From NCBI GenBank assembly GCA_002304945.1, contig DBPQ01000125.1:1-42279 (forward strand): DNA of 42,279 nt, written 5' to 3'. A program made the translations under genes and the position numbers. This DNA comes from Actinomycetales bacterium UBA1416 (lineage in GTDB: Bacteria; Actinomycetota; Actinomycetes; Actinomycetales; Actinomycetaceae). The notes under the pieces are model-generated. The model ran no database searches and was not told where the DNA came from. It saw only the letters and a list, made by a program, of their open reading frames with translations. Of the stretch, positions 25,010-36,534 are shown piece by piece. Numbering within the stretch: position 1 is the stretch's first letter; the number at the start of each line of letters is the position of its first letter.

Positions 25010-26154
25010 ATGCAAGTGACCAAAGGCCTGTTGGCCCTGGAGGATGGTAGCCTGTTCGAGGGCGTATCCATGGGCGCCGAAGGCGAGTTCGTCGGCGAGG
25101 TAGTGTTCAACACCTCCATGACGGGCTATCAGGAGATCATCACTGACCCCTCCTATTGGGGCCAGATGGTCGCCTTCACCTGTCCGCACATCGGCAACGT
25201 AGGCGTCAACCTGGAGGATGCCGAGTCGCGCCAGCCCTTTGTGCGCGCTGTCATCGCCCGTCAGATCGCCGAGCGCCCCAGCAACTGGCGCGCCACCCAG
25301 ACTCTCCCGGACTATCTCAGGGCCACGGGCGTACCGGCCCTCTCTGGCGTGGACACGCGGCGGCTGACCCTCACCCTGCGCAACAAGGGCGTCATGCGCG
25401 GCGCCCTCTCGACGGTGAATCTGGATCAGGCGCGTCTGCAGGAGATGGCCCGCAATGCACCCGACATGAGCGATCTGGCGCCTGTCAACGAGGTTACGCT
25501 CCCCGAGCGCGAGGCGTGGTCAGAGGAAGTCGCGCCCCACTGGGTGGAGCACGCCGACACCATCGAAGAGGTGACGGCGGAGGCCCCGCACGTGGTGGTG
25601 GTGGATTGCGGCGTCAAGCACAACATCCTGCGGCTACTGGCAGCCCTGGGCGCCCGAGTCACCGTGGTGCCCTCCACCGCCAGCGCCGAGGAGGTGTTGA
25701 TGCTGGCGCCCGACGGGGTGTTGCTCTCCAATGGCCCTGGCGATCCCGACCAGGCGCTGGACGTGGTGGCGTTGACCCGCGACCTGCTGGGCCGCAAGCC
25801 GATCATGGGCATCTGCCTCGGCCACCAGATCATCGGGCTGGCCGTGGGCGGGCGCACCTACAAGCTGCCTTTTGGCCACCACGGCGGCAACCACCCAGTG
25901 CAAGACCTGCGCACCGGCCAGGTAGCGATCACCGCCCAGAACCACAACTATGCCGTGGATGCAGACTCGATGCGGGACCTGCCCTTTGAGATCACCCATA
26001 TCAACCTGTACGATAACACGGTAGAGGGCATGCGCCATCGAGAGCTGCCCGTGTGGAGCATACAGTACCACCCGGAGGCCTCGCCTGGCCCCCACGATAG
26101 CCTGGGGCTGCTGCGCGAGTTCGTGGCCTCGCTGACAAAAGAGAGAATCCGCTG

Positions 26155-26155
<1 letters not shown>
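25010..26155 (+). CDS. carA: Carbamoyl-phosphate synthase small (glutaminase) subunit
   Basis: CarA releases ammonia from glutamine for carbamoyl-phosphate synthesis, feeding arginine and pyrimidines. The 381-residue protein has the N-terminal CarA domain (LALEDGSLFEG, NTSMTGYQEI, SGVDTRRLT) and a class I amidotransferase with the catalytic triad Cys269 in GICLGHQ, His354 and Glu356 in YHPEASPGP. The ATG at 25010 follows AAGGGGAG; the frame stays open upstream to 24854 but crosses the terminator. The stop overlaps the carB start as TGATG. It shares the codon style and Shine-Dalgarno layout of part A. Confidence 0.95.
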
Positions 26156-29441
<3,286 letters not shown>

Positions 29442-29445
<4 letters not shown>

Positions 29446-30269
29446 ACCTCGGAGCGCGCCTCGCGGACGCCATGGCCGACCGGGGGCCGCTGTGCGTCGG
29501 CATCGACCCCCACCCGGGCCTGCTCGGCGCCTGGGGCCTGGCGGACTCGGCGGCCGGGGTGCGGGAGTTCTCGCTGCGCGTGGTCGAGGAACTCGCCGGC
29601 ACGGCGGCGGCGCTGAAACCCCAGTCGGCGTTCTTCGAACGTCACGGGGCGGCGGGCATCGCGGCTCTCGAGGAGGTCCTCGCCGCCTGCCGCGACGCCG
29701 GGGTCCTCTCGATCCTCGACGTCAAGCGAGGCGACATCGGCTCCACCATGACCGCCTACGCCGAGGCCTACCTGCGGCCCGGGGCGCCGCTCGAGGCGGA
29801 CGCCATCACCGCCAGCCCCTACCTCGGCGTCGGGTCCCTCACCCCTGCGATCGACCTCGCCCTCACGCACGGCAAGGGCGTCTTCGTCCTCGCGCTCACC
29901 TCAAACCCCGAGGGAGCCACGGTGCAGCACGCGCGGGCAGGGGACACCTCCGTGGCCGGGTCCGTCTGCGCCCACGCGGCCGCCGTGAACGCCCCGTTCG
30001 GGGGCGTCGGCCCCGTGGGCCTGGTGGTCGGGGCCACCGTGGGCGACGCCGTCGCCCGCCTCGGCCTGGACCTCGCGGCCACGGGCTCGATCCTCCTCGC
30101 CCCCGGCGTGGGTGCGCAGGGCGGCACGGTCACGACGCTCCGGGACGTCTTCGGGCTCGCGTTCGACCGGGTGCTCGCCTCGGTGTCCCGCTCGGTGCTC
30201 GCCGCAGGCCCCGGTGCCCTCGCAGGAGCGGCACGCGCCGAGATCACGGGGCTGCGGGGCCCGGCCTGA
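29442..30269 (+). CDS. pyrF: Orotidine-5'-phosphate decarboxylase (type 2)
   Basis: PyrF decarboxylates OMP to UMP, the last step of pyrimidine nucleotide synthesis. The 275-residue protein is of the longer actinobacterial type, with LCVGIDPHPGLLGAWGL at the N-terminus, ALKPQSAFFERHG, the catalytic Lys-Asp region LDVKRGDIGSTM, TASPYLGVGSL and the phosphate-binding LLAPGVGAQGGT. The ATG at 29442 overlaps the carB stop as ATGA, showing translational coupling. The carB-pyrF-mihF-gmk order is well known from actinobacteria. Codon use is that of part B. Confidence 0.95.
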
Positions 30270-30344
30270 GCCCGAAACGGCCACCAAGTCCGCGGGATGG
30301 GGCTATTTTTCAGGCAAGACTCCCTCGTCCTCCAGGAGCTCCAC

Positions 30345-30656
30345 GTGGCACTACCCGCACTGACCCCAGAACAACGCGCTGCTGCCCTCGAGAAGGCGGC
30401 CGAGGCGCGGGCGCAGCGCGCGCAGATGAAGGGCCGGCTGAAGAGCGGCGAGGTCGCCCTCTCCGCCGTCCTCGTCCAGGCGGAGACGGACGAGGCCCTC
30501 GCCAAGATGAAGGTCGTCTCCCTGCTCGAATCCCTCCCGGGCGTCGGCCACGCGACCGCGCGGTCCCTGATGGAGCGCATCGGGATCTCCGAGGCTCGGC
30601 GCGTGCGGGGCCTCGGACCACACCAGCGAGCCGCCCTCGTGGAGCGATTCGGCTGA
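30345..30656 (+). CDS. mihF: Actinobacterial integration host factor (mIHF)
   Basis: This 103-residue basic protein is the actinobacterial nucleoid protein mIHF, which binds and bends DNA without sequence specificity and supports phage integration; it is unrelated to enterobacterial IHF. Family features are the N-terminal ALPALTPEQRAAALEKAAEA, the KMKVVSLLESLPGVGHATA helix-turn-helix-like part and the C-terminal RRVRGLGPHQRAALVERFG. The GTG at 30345 follows AGGAG at 30334-30338. TATTTT at 30304-30309 could be its -10. It is a strong actinobacterial marker and sits in its normal place between pyrF and gmk. Confidence 0.93.
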   Translation: MALPALTPEQRAAALEKAAEARAQRAQMKGRLKSGEVALSAVLVQAETDEALAKMKVVSLLESLPGVGHATARSLMERIGISEARRVRGLGPHQRAALVERFG

Positions 30657-30672
30657 TCACCCAGGCCGCTGC

Positions 30673-30678
30673 GACAAT
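30673..30678 (+). promoter_or_regulatory. -10-like element placed for a leaderless gmk
   Basis: GACAAT ends six bases before the gmk ATG at 30685, so transcription would begin at or next to the start codon. No ribosome-binding sequence lies in between. The first base is not the usual T. Confidence 0.4.
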
Positions 30679-30684
30679 GGGGAC

Positions 30685-31299
30685 ATGAATCGTCCCCCCG
30701 CCCGGCTAGCCGTGGTCGCCGGCCCGTCCGGCGTCGGCAAGGGCACCGTCATCCGGGAGCTGCGTGACCGCCACCCCGAGGTCTGGTTGTCGGTGTCCGC
30801 GACGACCCGCCGCCCCCGGCCCGGGGAACGCGACGGCGAGCACTACCATTTCGTCGACGACGCCACCTTCGACTCCCTCGTGGCCCAGGGCGACATGCTC
30901 GAGTGGGCGCAGGTCTTCGGCCTGGACAGGTACGGCACCGTGCGCCACGCCGTCCTGGACCGGCTCGCAGCCGGGCATCCCGTCATCCTGGAGCTGGACC
31001 TGGAGGGAGCACGCCAGGTGCGCCGCGCGATGCCGGAGGCCGTCCAGGTGTTCATCGCGCCCCCGTCGTTCGAGGATCTCGCCCGGCGGCTCGAGGGCCG
31101 GGGCACGGAGGACGAGACGGTGCGCGAGCGCCGCCTCGCGACCGCGCGCGTGGAACTCGCGGCGCGGGAGGAGTTCGACCACGTCATCGTGAACGACGAC
31201 GTCGATCGGGCAGTGAGCGAGCTCGCCGAGGTCATGGGGCTGGCATCCCGTAGAATGGACCACAGCAGGCCGGCGACCGCCGGCCGCAGGGAAGGTTGA
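30685..31299 (+). CDS. gmk: Guanylate kinase
   Basis: Gmk phosphorylates GMP to GDP. The 204-residue cytoplasmic enzyme has the P-loop GPSGVGKGT at residues 13-21, SVSATTRRPRPGERDGEHYHF that binds GMP, and the LID region GRGTEDETVRERRL. The ATG at 30685 has no clear Shine-Dalgarno but a -10-like hexamer six bases upstream. The last 15 or so residues (DHSRPATAGRREG) are variable; the rpoZ promoter candidate TAGAAT overlaps this end. The gmk-rpoZ pairing is common in actinobacteria. Confidence 0.95.
   Translation: MNRPPARLAVVAGPSGVGKGTVIRELRDRHPEVWLSVSATTRRPRPGERDGEHYHFVDDATFDSLVAQGDMLEWAQVFGLDRYGTVRHAVLDRLAAGHPVILELDLEGARQVRRAMPEAVQVFIAPPSFEDLARRLEGRGTEDETVRERRLATARVELAAREEFDHVIVNDDVDRAVSELAEVMGLASRRMDHSRPATAGRREG
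31251..31256 (+). promoter_or_regulatory. Candidate -10 element (TAGAAT) of rpoZ inside gmk
   Basis: TAGAAT matches the actinobacterial TANNNT pattern and lies 46 bases before the rpoZ TTG. It would give rpoZ-coaBC a promoter of their own in addition to read-through from gmk. Confidence 0.45.
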
Positions 31300-31302
31300 T
31301 CA

Positions 31303-31569
31303 TTGTCCGGTACCGTTGCGCAGCCCACGGGGATCACGAACCCCCCGATCGATGAACTGCTGAAGAACGTCGACTCCAAGTACGCCCTCGTGATCTACGC
31401 CTCCAAGCGCGCCCGCCAGATCAACTCCTACAACTCCCAGCTCCAGGAGGGGCTGCTCGAGTTCGTGGGGCCGCTGGTCCCCGCGACGCAGGAGGACAAG
31501 CCGCTGTCCATCGCGATGCGTGAGATCGACGAGGGCATGCTCCGCATGGACGCCACCACCGGCGACTGA
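31303..31569 (+). CDS. rpoZ: RNA polymerase omega subunit
   Basis: Omega helps assemble and stabilise RNA polymerase by clamping beta'. The 88-residue protein has the actinobacterial N-terminus SGTVAQPTGITNPPIDELL and the core SKYALVIYASKRARQINSY. The rare TTG start at 31303 follows GAAGG at 31291-31295; actinobacterial homologues begin with the same SGTVA sequence, which supports it. The stop overlaps the coaBC ATG as TGATG. It starts four bases after gmk. Confidence 0.95.
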   Translation: MSGTVAQPTGITNPPIDELLKNVDSKYALVIYASKRARQINSYNSQLQEGLLEFVGPLVPATQEDKPLSIAMREIDEGMLRMDATTGD

Positions 31570-32771
31570 TGGCCCGCGTCGTCCTCGGCGTCACCGGGGG
31601 GATCGCGGCCTACAAGGCCGCCCTGCTGCTGCGGCTCCTCACCGCCGACGGGCACGAGGTCCAGGTGGTCCCCACCGCGAACGCGCTGCGGATGGTGGGC
31701 GAGGCCACGTGGCGCGCCCTCTCCGGCCGCCCGGTCCACACCACCGTGTGGGAGGATCCCACCGAGCACGTCGAACTCGGGAAGTGGGCGGACCTCGTGG
31801 TGGTCGCGCCCGCGACCGCGAACCTCCTCGCGAAGGCGGCGCACGGCCTGGCCGACGACCTCCTGAGCACCACGCTCCTCATGGCGACGTGCCCGGTGCT
31901 CGTGGTGCCGGCGATGCACACCGAGATGTGGCGGAACGCCGCCACCCGCGCGAACGTCGAGACGTTGCGGGGAAGGGGCGTCGTCGTGATGGAGCCCGCA
32001 GTGGGCCGGCTCACCGGGCCGGACTCCGGGCCGGGGCGCCTCCCCGAACCGGAGGAGATCCACGCCGCCGCGACCGAGCTGCTGCATCCCCTCGCGGACG
32101 GCCCCCTGACCGGTGCACGCGTGCTCGTGACGGCCGGTGGCACGCGCGAGTCGCTCGACCCGGTCCGGTTCCTCGGGAACCGGTCCTCCGGTCGCCAGGG
32201 CATCGAGATCGCCCGGGCCGCCGCCGCCGCGGGTGGCGAGGTGACCCTCGTCGCGGCCAACGTCGATCCGGCCCTCCTCGCCGGCCTCGCGGCGTCCGTG
32301 GCCACGGTCTCGACGACGGCGGAACTCGAGGCGGCCGTGGCCGGCAGTGACGCGGACGTCATCGTGATGGCGGCCGCCGTGGCGGACTACCGGCCCGCCG
32401 CCGTCGCCGGGCACAAGCTGAAGAAGGCCCCCGACGGGGGCCTGACCCTCCGGCTCGAGCAGACGCCGGACATCCTCGCCGGCCTCGTCGCACGGCGCCG
32501 CCCCGGGCAGGTGATCGTCGGGTTCGCCGCCGAGACGGGCGACGACGCCGCCTCCGCCCGGCAGCACGCCGAGGCCAAGGCCCGTCGGAAGGGCGCGGAT
32601 CTCCTGGTGTTCAACGAGGTGTCCGAGACGCGCGGCTTCGGCGACGTGCCCAACGAGGTCGTCATGCTGGATGCGGCCGGAACCGCGGTCGGACGTGCCG
32701 CGGGCACCAAGGCCGAGGTCGCCCGCAGGGTGGTCGAGACGCTGGCGGGGCTGCGCACGCGGCTAGGATGA
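31569..32771 (+). CDS. coaBC: Bifunctional phosphopantothenoylcysteine decarboxylase / phosphopantothenate-cysteine ligase
   Basis: CoaBC carries out two successive steps of coenzyme A synthesis. The 400-residue protein has the flavin-binding decarboxylase domain first (VLGVTGGIAAYKAALLLR, the VVVAPATANLLAKAAHG flavin region, VPAMHTEMW) and the CTP-dependent synthetase domain second (VLVTAGGTRESLDPVRFL, GNRSSGRQG, AAAVADYRP, KLKK). The active-site loop of the first domain is shortened near VMEPAVGRLTGPDSGPGRL. It is coupled to rpoZ by a one-base overlap and ends four bases before metK. Confidence 0.95.
   Translation: MARVVLGVTGGIAAYKAALLLRLLTADGHEVQVVPTANALRMVGEATWRALSGRPVHTTVWEDPTEHVELGKWADLVVVAPATANLLAKAAHGLADDLLSTTLLMATCPVLVVPAMHTEMWRNAATRANVETLRGRGVVVMEPAVGRLTGPDSGPGRLPEPEEIHAAATELLHPLADGPLTGARVLVTAGGTRESLDPVRFLGNRSSGRQGIEIARAAAAAGGEVTLVAANVDPALLAGLAASVATVSTTAELEAAVAGSDADVIVMAAAVADYRPAAVAGHKLKKAPDGGLTLRLEQTPDILAGLVARRRPGQVIVGFAAETGDDAASARQHAEAKARRKGADLLVFNEVSETRGFGDVPNEVVMLDAAGTAVGRAAGTKAEVARRVVETLAGLRTRLG
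32764..32769 (+). promoter_or_regulatory. -10 element (TAGGAT) placed for a leaderless metK
   Basis: TAGGAT fits TANNNT and ends six bases before the metK GTG at 32776. There is no Shine-Dalgarno sequence. It lies over the coaBC stop codon. Confidence 0.55.
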
Positions 32772-32775
32772 CGCG

Positions 32776-33975
32776 GTGACCGAGCTGCGCCTCTTCTCCT
32801 CCGAGTCCGTGACCGAGGGCCATCCCGACAAGGTCTGCGACCGCATCTCCGACGCGATCCTCGACGCCCTCCTCGAACAGGACCGGGCCGCCCGGGTCGC
32901 GGTGGAGACGATGGTCACCACGGGCCTCGTGCACGTGGCCGGGGAGGTCACCACCACCGGTTACGCCGAGATCCCCCAGATCATCCGCTCCGAGGTCCGG
33001 GACATCGGGTACACCTCCTCCGACATCGGCTTCGACGGCGACTCCTGCGGGGTCTCCGTCTCGATCGGGCAGCAGTCGCCCGACATCGCGGGAGGGGTGG
33101 ACAAGTCGTGGGAGGTGCGGGCCGGCGAGGTGCAGGACCCCTATGACTTCCAGGGCGCGGGGGACCAGGGCCTCATGGTGGGCTACGCCTGCACCGAGAC
33201 GCCCGTCCTCATGCCCCTGCCCATCCACCTGTCGCACCGTCTCACCGAGCAGCTCGCGCACGTGCGGCGTGAGAACGTCGTCGAGGGGCTGCGCCCGGAC
33301 GGCAAGGCCCAGGTCACCATCGGGTACGACGGGGAGACGCCCCGCAGCGTCGAGACGGTGGTGCTCTCCACCCAGCACGCCGCGGACCTCACCTGGGGTG
33401 AACTGGACGAGATGATCCGGCTGTCCGTCATCGACCCAGTCCTCGGGGAGCACGCCGCCGGCCTCGACACCTCGCGCCTGCAGGTGTTCGTGAACCCGGC
33501 GGGGCCGTTCGTCGTCGGGGGCCCCATGGGGGACGCCGGCCTGACGGGACGCAAGATCATCGTGGACACCTACGGCGGGATGGCACGCCACGGCGGTGGC
33601 GCATTCTCGGGCAAGGATCCCTCGAAGGTGGACCGGTCCGCCGCCTACGCGATGCGCTGGGTGGCCAAGAACGTGGTGGCCGCCGGGCTCGCCACGCGGT
33701 GCGAGGTGCAGGTGGCCTATGGCATCGGGATCGCCCACCCGGTTGGACTGCATGTCGAGACGTTCGGCACCGAGACCGTGGACCCGGCCCGCATCCGTCA
33801 GGCGATCCGCGAGGTGTTCGACCTGCGGCCCGCCGCGATCATTGACGCCCTCGACCTGCTGCGCCCCATCTACCGCGCCACCTCGGCGTACGGCCACTTC
33901 GGGCGCGAGCTGCCCGAGTTCACGTGGGAGTCCACCGGCCGCGCCCAGGCACTGCGGGATGTCTGCGGAGCGTGA
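32776..33975 (+). CDS. metK: S-adenosylmethionine synthetase
   Basis: MetK makes SAM from methionine and ATP. The 399-residue length is normal. Family blocks are intact: SSESVTEGHPDKVCDRISDA at the N-terminus, the GAGDQGLMVGYA signature, the P-loop-like GGGAFSGKDPSKVDRSAAY and QVAYGIGIAHPVG. The GTG at 32776 begins VTELRLFSSESVTEGHP, as in related proteins, and may be leaderless. Placement between coaBC and priA is the usual actinobacterial order. The enzyme is cytoplasmic and essential in most bacteria. Confidence 0.96.
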   Translation: MTELRLFSSESVTEGHPDKVCDRISDAILDALLEQDRAARVAVETMVTTGLVHVAGEVTTTGYAEIPQIIRSEVRDIGYTSSDIGFDGDSCGVSVSIGQQSPDIAGGVDKSWEVRAGEVQDPYDFQGAGDQGLMVGYACTETPVLMPLPIHLSHRLTEQLAHVRRENVVEGLRPDGKAQVTIGYDGETPRSVETVVLSTQHAADLTWGELDEMIRLSVIDPVLGEHAAGLDTSRLQVFVNPAGPFVVGGPMGDAGLTGRKIIVDTYGGMARHGGGAFSGKDPSKVDRSAAYAMRWVAKNVVAAGLATRCEVQVAYGIGIAHPVGLHVETFGTETVDPARIRQAIREVFDLRPAAIIDALDLLRPIYRATSAYGHFGRELPEFTWESTGRAQALRDVCGA

Positions 33976-33987
33976 TTCGATAACCGG

Positions 33988-35919
33988 GTGAGCGACCAGC
34001 TGCCCATCCCCGAGCTCTCCGGACGTCCCGGACGGCCGGCCCGCGTGGCGGCAGTGGCGCTCGACACCCCCGTCCCCCACCTGGACCAGGAGTTCGACTA
34101 CTCGATCCCCGAGGAACTCGTCGGCGTCGCGCCGGGAGTCCGCGTGACCGTGCCCCTCGCGGGGCGCCTCGTGGGCGGGTGGGTCACCGAGGTGCGCACC
34201 TCGACGACCCATCCCGGGCGCCTCAGCCCGATCCGGCGCCTGGTCTCGCCGGTGCCCGTCCTCACCCCCGAGGTCCTCCAGCTCTGCCGCGACGTCGCCC
34301 GGGCGAACGCCGGCACCCTGCCGGACGTCCTCCGGCTGGCGGTGCCCGCCCGGCAGGCCCGCATCGAGACGGCCGCCGACCTCACCCCGCGGCCGGTCGC
34401 GCCGATCCCCGCACCCGTCTCCGGTTGGGAGGAGTACACCGGCGGTCCGGCCCTCCTCCGCCACCTCCGGGAGGGTTCCTCGCCCCGGGCCGTCTGGACG
34501 GCGCTGCCGGGCGTGGCCGGCGGCCTGCCGGCGTGGATCGCCGAGCTGCGCACCGCCGTCGCCGCGACGCTCGCCTCGGGACGGCGCGCCCTGGTGGTCG
34601 TGCCGACGACGCGCGAGGTGGATCAGGTGCACGGGGAACTCGCCACCGTGGCCCCGGCCGTCCGGTACCACGGTGACCTCACGCCGGCAGCCCGCTACCG
34701 GGCCTTCCTGGCGATCCTCGCGGGCCACGTCGACATCGTCGTCGGCACGCGGTCCGCGGCGTTCGCCCCCGTGCCGGATCTCGGCCTCGTCGCCCTGTGG
34801 GACCCGGACGACGACAACCTGCGGGAGCAGCACGCGCCGTACCCCACCGCCCTGGGAGTCGTCAGCCATCGCCGCTCGTGCGCGCTCCTGGTGGGGTCGT
34901 ACTCCAGGAGTGTGATCACCCAACAGCTCATCGTCGACGGCTGGGCGCAGCCCCTGGGGGCGGCGCGCGCCGTCGTGCGGGAGCGGGCCCCACGGGTGGA
35001 GGCGCCGGACACCGGCGACCTGCGCGGGGAGGCACTCCGGCTGCCGTCCGCGGCCTTCCAGCTCGTGCGACAGGCCCTCGAGTCCGGGCCCGTGCTCATC
35101 CACGTGCCGCTCGCGGGCTACCTTCGCTCCATCCGGTGCGCCAACTGCCAGGGCCAGGTGCGGTGCCGGCACTGCGGGGGGCCCCTCGCGCTGGGTCACG
35201 CCGGTGCCGTGTCGTGCGGGTGGTGCGGGCGGCACCAGGTGGTGACCTGCCCGGCCTGCGGGTCGGGGAGGCTGTCGGCCTTCTCCGTGGGCTCGGAACG
35301 CACGAGCGAGGAGATCGCCCGTGCCTTCCCGGGAGTCCGCGTCGTCCTGTCCACCGCACGCACGGGGATCACGGCGTCCGTCGACTCCCGGCCGGCCCTG
35401 GTGATCGCCACCCCCGGCAGCGAACCCGTGCCGGAGGGCGGCTACGCCGCCGCGCTCATCCTCGACGCAGCCGTCGCCACCGCCCGAACGGCGCTGGACA
35501 CGGGGTCCGTCGCCCTCGACCGCTGGCTCACCGCGCTCGCGCTGGTCAGGGGCGCGGCTGCCGGCGGGCGGGCGATGATCCTCGGCAACCCGGACCCGGC
35601 CGTCGCCCAGGCGTGCGTCCGCTGGGACCCCGCCGGGTTCGCCCAGCGGGAGCTCGACGAGCGCGGCGAGCTCCACTTCCCGCCGGTCTGGCGCCTCGCC
35701 AAGCTCGACGGCGCCACGGCCGCCCTCACCGCCGTCGCGCGCGAGCTCGCCGGCACGCCGCACCTCGAGCTGCTCGGCCCCGTCGACGGGCACCTGATCG
35801 CGCGGGTGCCCCGGGCGGCCGGGCGTGACCTGCTCGGCCGGCTGCGGGCGATCCAGGTGGAGCGCAGCGCGCGGAAGGAGGAGGTGGTGCGCGTCCATGT
35901 CGACCCGTCCGACCTCTGA
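33988..35919 (+). CDS. priA: PriA-like primosomal protein N' lacking helicase ATPase motifs
   Basis: PriA restarts stalled replication forks in most bacteria, but actinobacterial versions lack the ATPase motifs and are thought not to be helicases. This 643-residue protein keeps the N-terminal 3'-DNA-binding domain (ALDTPVPHLDQEFDYSIPEE) and the zinc-binding segment with eight cysteines (CANC, CRHC, CGWC, CPAC). The Walker A position reads ALPGVAGGLPAW instead of a GKT loop, and the DEAH position reads LWDPDDDNLREQ. The GTG at 33988 is in the usual place and no strong ribosome-binding site is seen. The next gene starts inside its end with a 23-base overlap. Confidence 0.9.
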   Translation: MSDQLPIPELSGRPGRPARVAAVALDTPVPHLDQEFDYSIPEELVGVAPGVRVTVPLAGRLVGGWVTEVRTSTTHPGRLSPIRRLVSPVPVLTPEVLQLCRDVARANAGTLPDVLRLAVPARQARIETAADLTPRPVAPIPAPVSGWEEYTGGPALLRHLREGSSPRAVWTALPGVAGGLPAWIAELRTAVAATLASGRRALVVVPTTREVDQVHGELATVAPAVRYHGDLTPAARYRAFLAILAGHVDIVVGTRSAAFAPVPDLGLVALWDPDDDNLREQHAPYPTALGVVSHRRSCALLVGSYSRSVITQQLIVDGWAQPLGAARAVVRERAPRVEAPDTGDLRGEALRLPSAAFQLVRQALESGPVLIHVPLAGYLRSIRCANCQGQVRCRHCGGPLALGHAGAVSCGWCGRHQVVTCPACGSGRLSAFSVGSERTSEEIARAFPGVRVVLSTARTGITASVDSRPALVIATPGSEPVPEGGYAAALILDAAVATARTALDTGSVALDRWLTALALVRGAAAGGRAMILGNPDPAVAQACVRWDPAGFAQRELDERGELHFPPVWRLAKLDGATAALTAVARELAGTPHLELLGPVDGHLIARVPRAAGRDLLGRLRAIQVERSARKEEVVRVHVDPSDL

Positions 35920-36523
35920 CCCCACCGCGGTGGTGTGGGACTTCGGCAACGTCCTGGTGCGCTGGGACCCGTGGCTGGCGGTCCGTGACCGGTACACCAG
36001 CGGGGAGTGGGAGGATTTCCTGTCCCGTTCCGGTTTCGACGCCCTCAACCGCCGGTGCGACGCCGGCACCACGCGAGCGGCGGGGGTCGCGGAGCTGGCC
36101 CGGGCCGATCCGTGGCTCGCGGAGGTCTACGCCCACTACGCCCGCCGGATGGGGCACTCGCTCGCCGGCCCGGTCGCGGGAACCTGGGAACTGGTCCGCA
36201 CCCTCGCCCGGCGCGGCGTCCCGCAGTACGGGCTCACCAACTGGCCCGCGGAGGACTACCACCACGCGGAGCGCGCGATCGGCGTCCTGCCCCTCCTCGA
36301 TGGGGTGGTGGTGTCCGGTCGGGTGGGAGTCGCGAAGCCCGACCCGGCCATCTTCCGGATCCTCCTCGACCGTTTCGCTCTCCAGCCGGAGCGCACCGTG
36401 TTCGTCGACGACGGCGCCGCGAACGTCGCGGCGGCGCGCCGCCTCGGCTTCCGGGCGGTGCTCTTCCACGACGCCGGGCAGCTCGCGCGGGTGCTCGTGG
36501 GCAATGGGCTCCTCCCCTCGTAG
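35897..36523 (+). CDS. HAD-superfamily hydrolase
   Basis: The 208-residue protein is a HAD phosphatase of the haloacid-dehalogenase/phosphatase IA type. The motifs are motif I WDFGNVLVRWD, which reads DxxN rather than DxxD but keeps the nucleophile Asp, motif II YGLTNWP, motif III Lys in GRVGVAKPDPAIF and motif IV VFVDDGAANVAAAR. The substrate is unknown. The ATG at 35897 overlaps the priA end by 23 bases, with AGGAGGAGG about 11 bases upstream; a GTG at 35930 in frame would also keep motif I. The Asp+2 to Asn change points to a reaction other than standard phosphatase cleavage, or to a dehalogenase-like chemistry, but this is not proven. Confidence 0.85.
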   Translation: MSTRPTSDPTAVVWDFGNVLVRWDPWLAVRDRYTSGEWEDFLSRSGFDALNRRCDAGTTRAAGVAELARADPWLAEVYAHYARRMGHSLAGPVAGTWELVRTLARRGVPQYGLTNWPAEDYHHAERAIGVLPLLDGVVVSGRVGVAKPDPAIFRILLDRFALQPERTVFVDDGAANVAAARRLGFRAVLFHDAGQLARVLVGNGLLPS

Positions 36524-36526
36524 GAT
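36521..36526 (+). promoter_or_regulatory. -10-like element (TAGGAT) close to the fmt start
   Basis: TAGGAT overlaps the stop of the preceding gene and ends eight bases before the fmt GTG at 36535, giving a leaderless or near-leaderless message. The same bases AGGA could also serve as a weak ribosome-binding sequence. Confidence 0.35.
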
Positions 36527-36534
36527 GTCCTGTT

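Noticed and set aside
32662..36072. A 1136-codon open frame on the minus strand opposite coaBC, metK and priA
   Set aside because: It is a shadow of three well-recognised plus-strand genes in GC-rich DNA; its product is low-complexity Arg/Gly/His sequence without domains.
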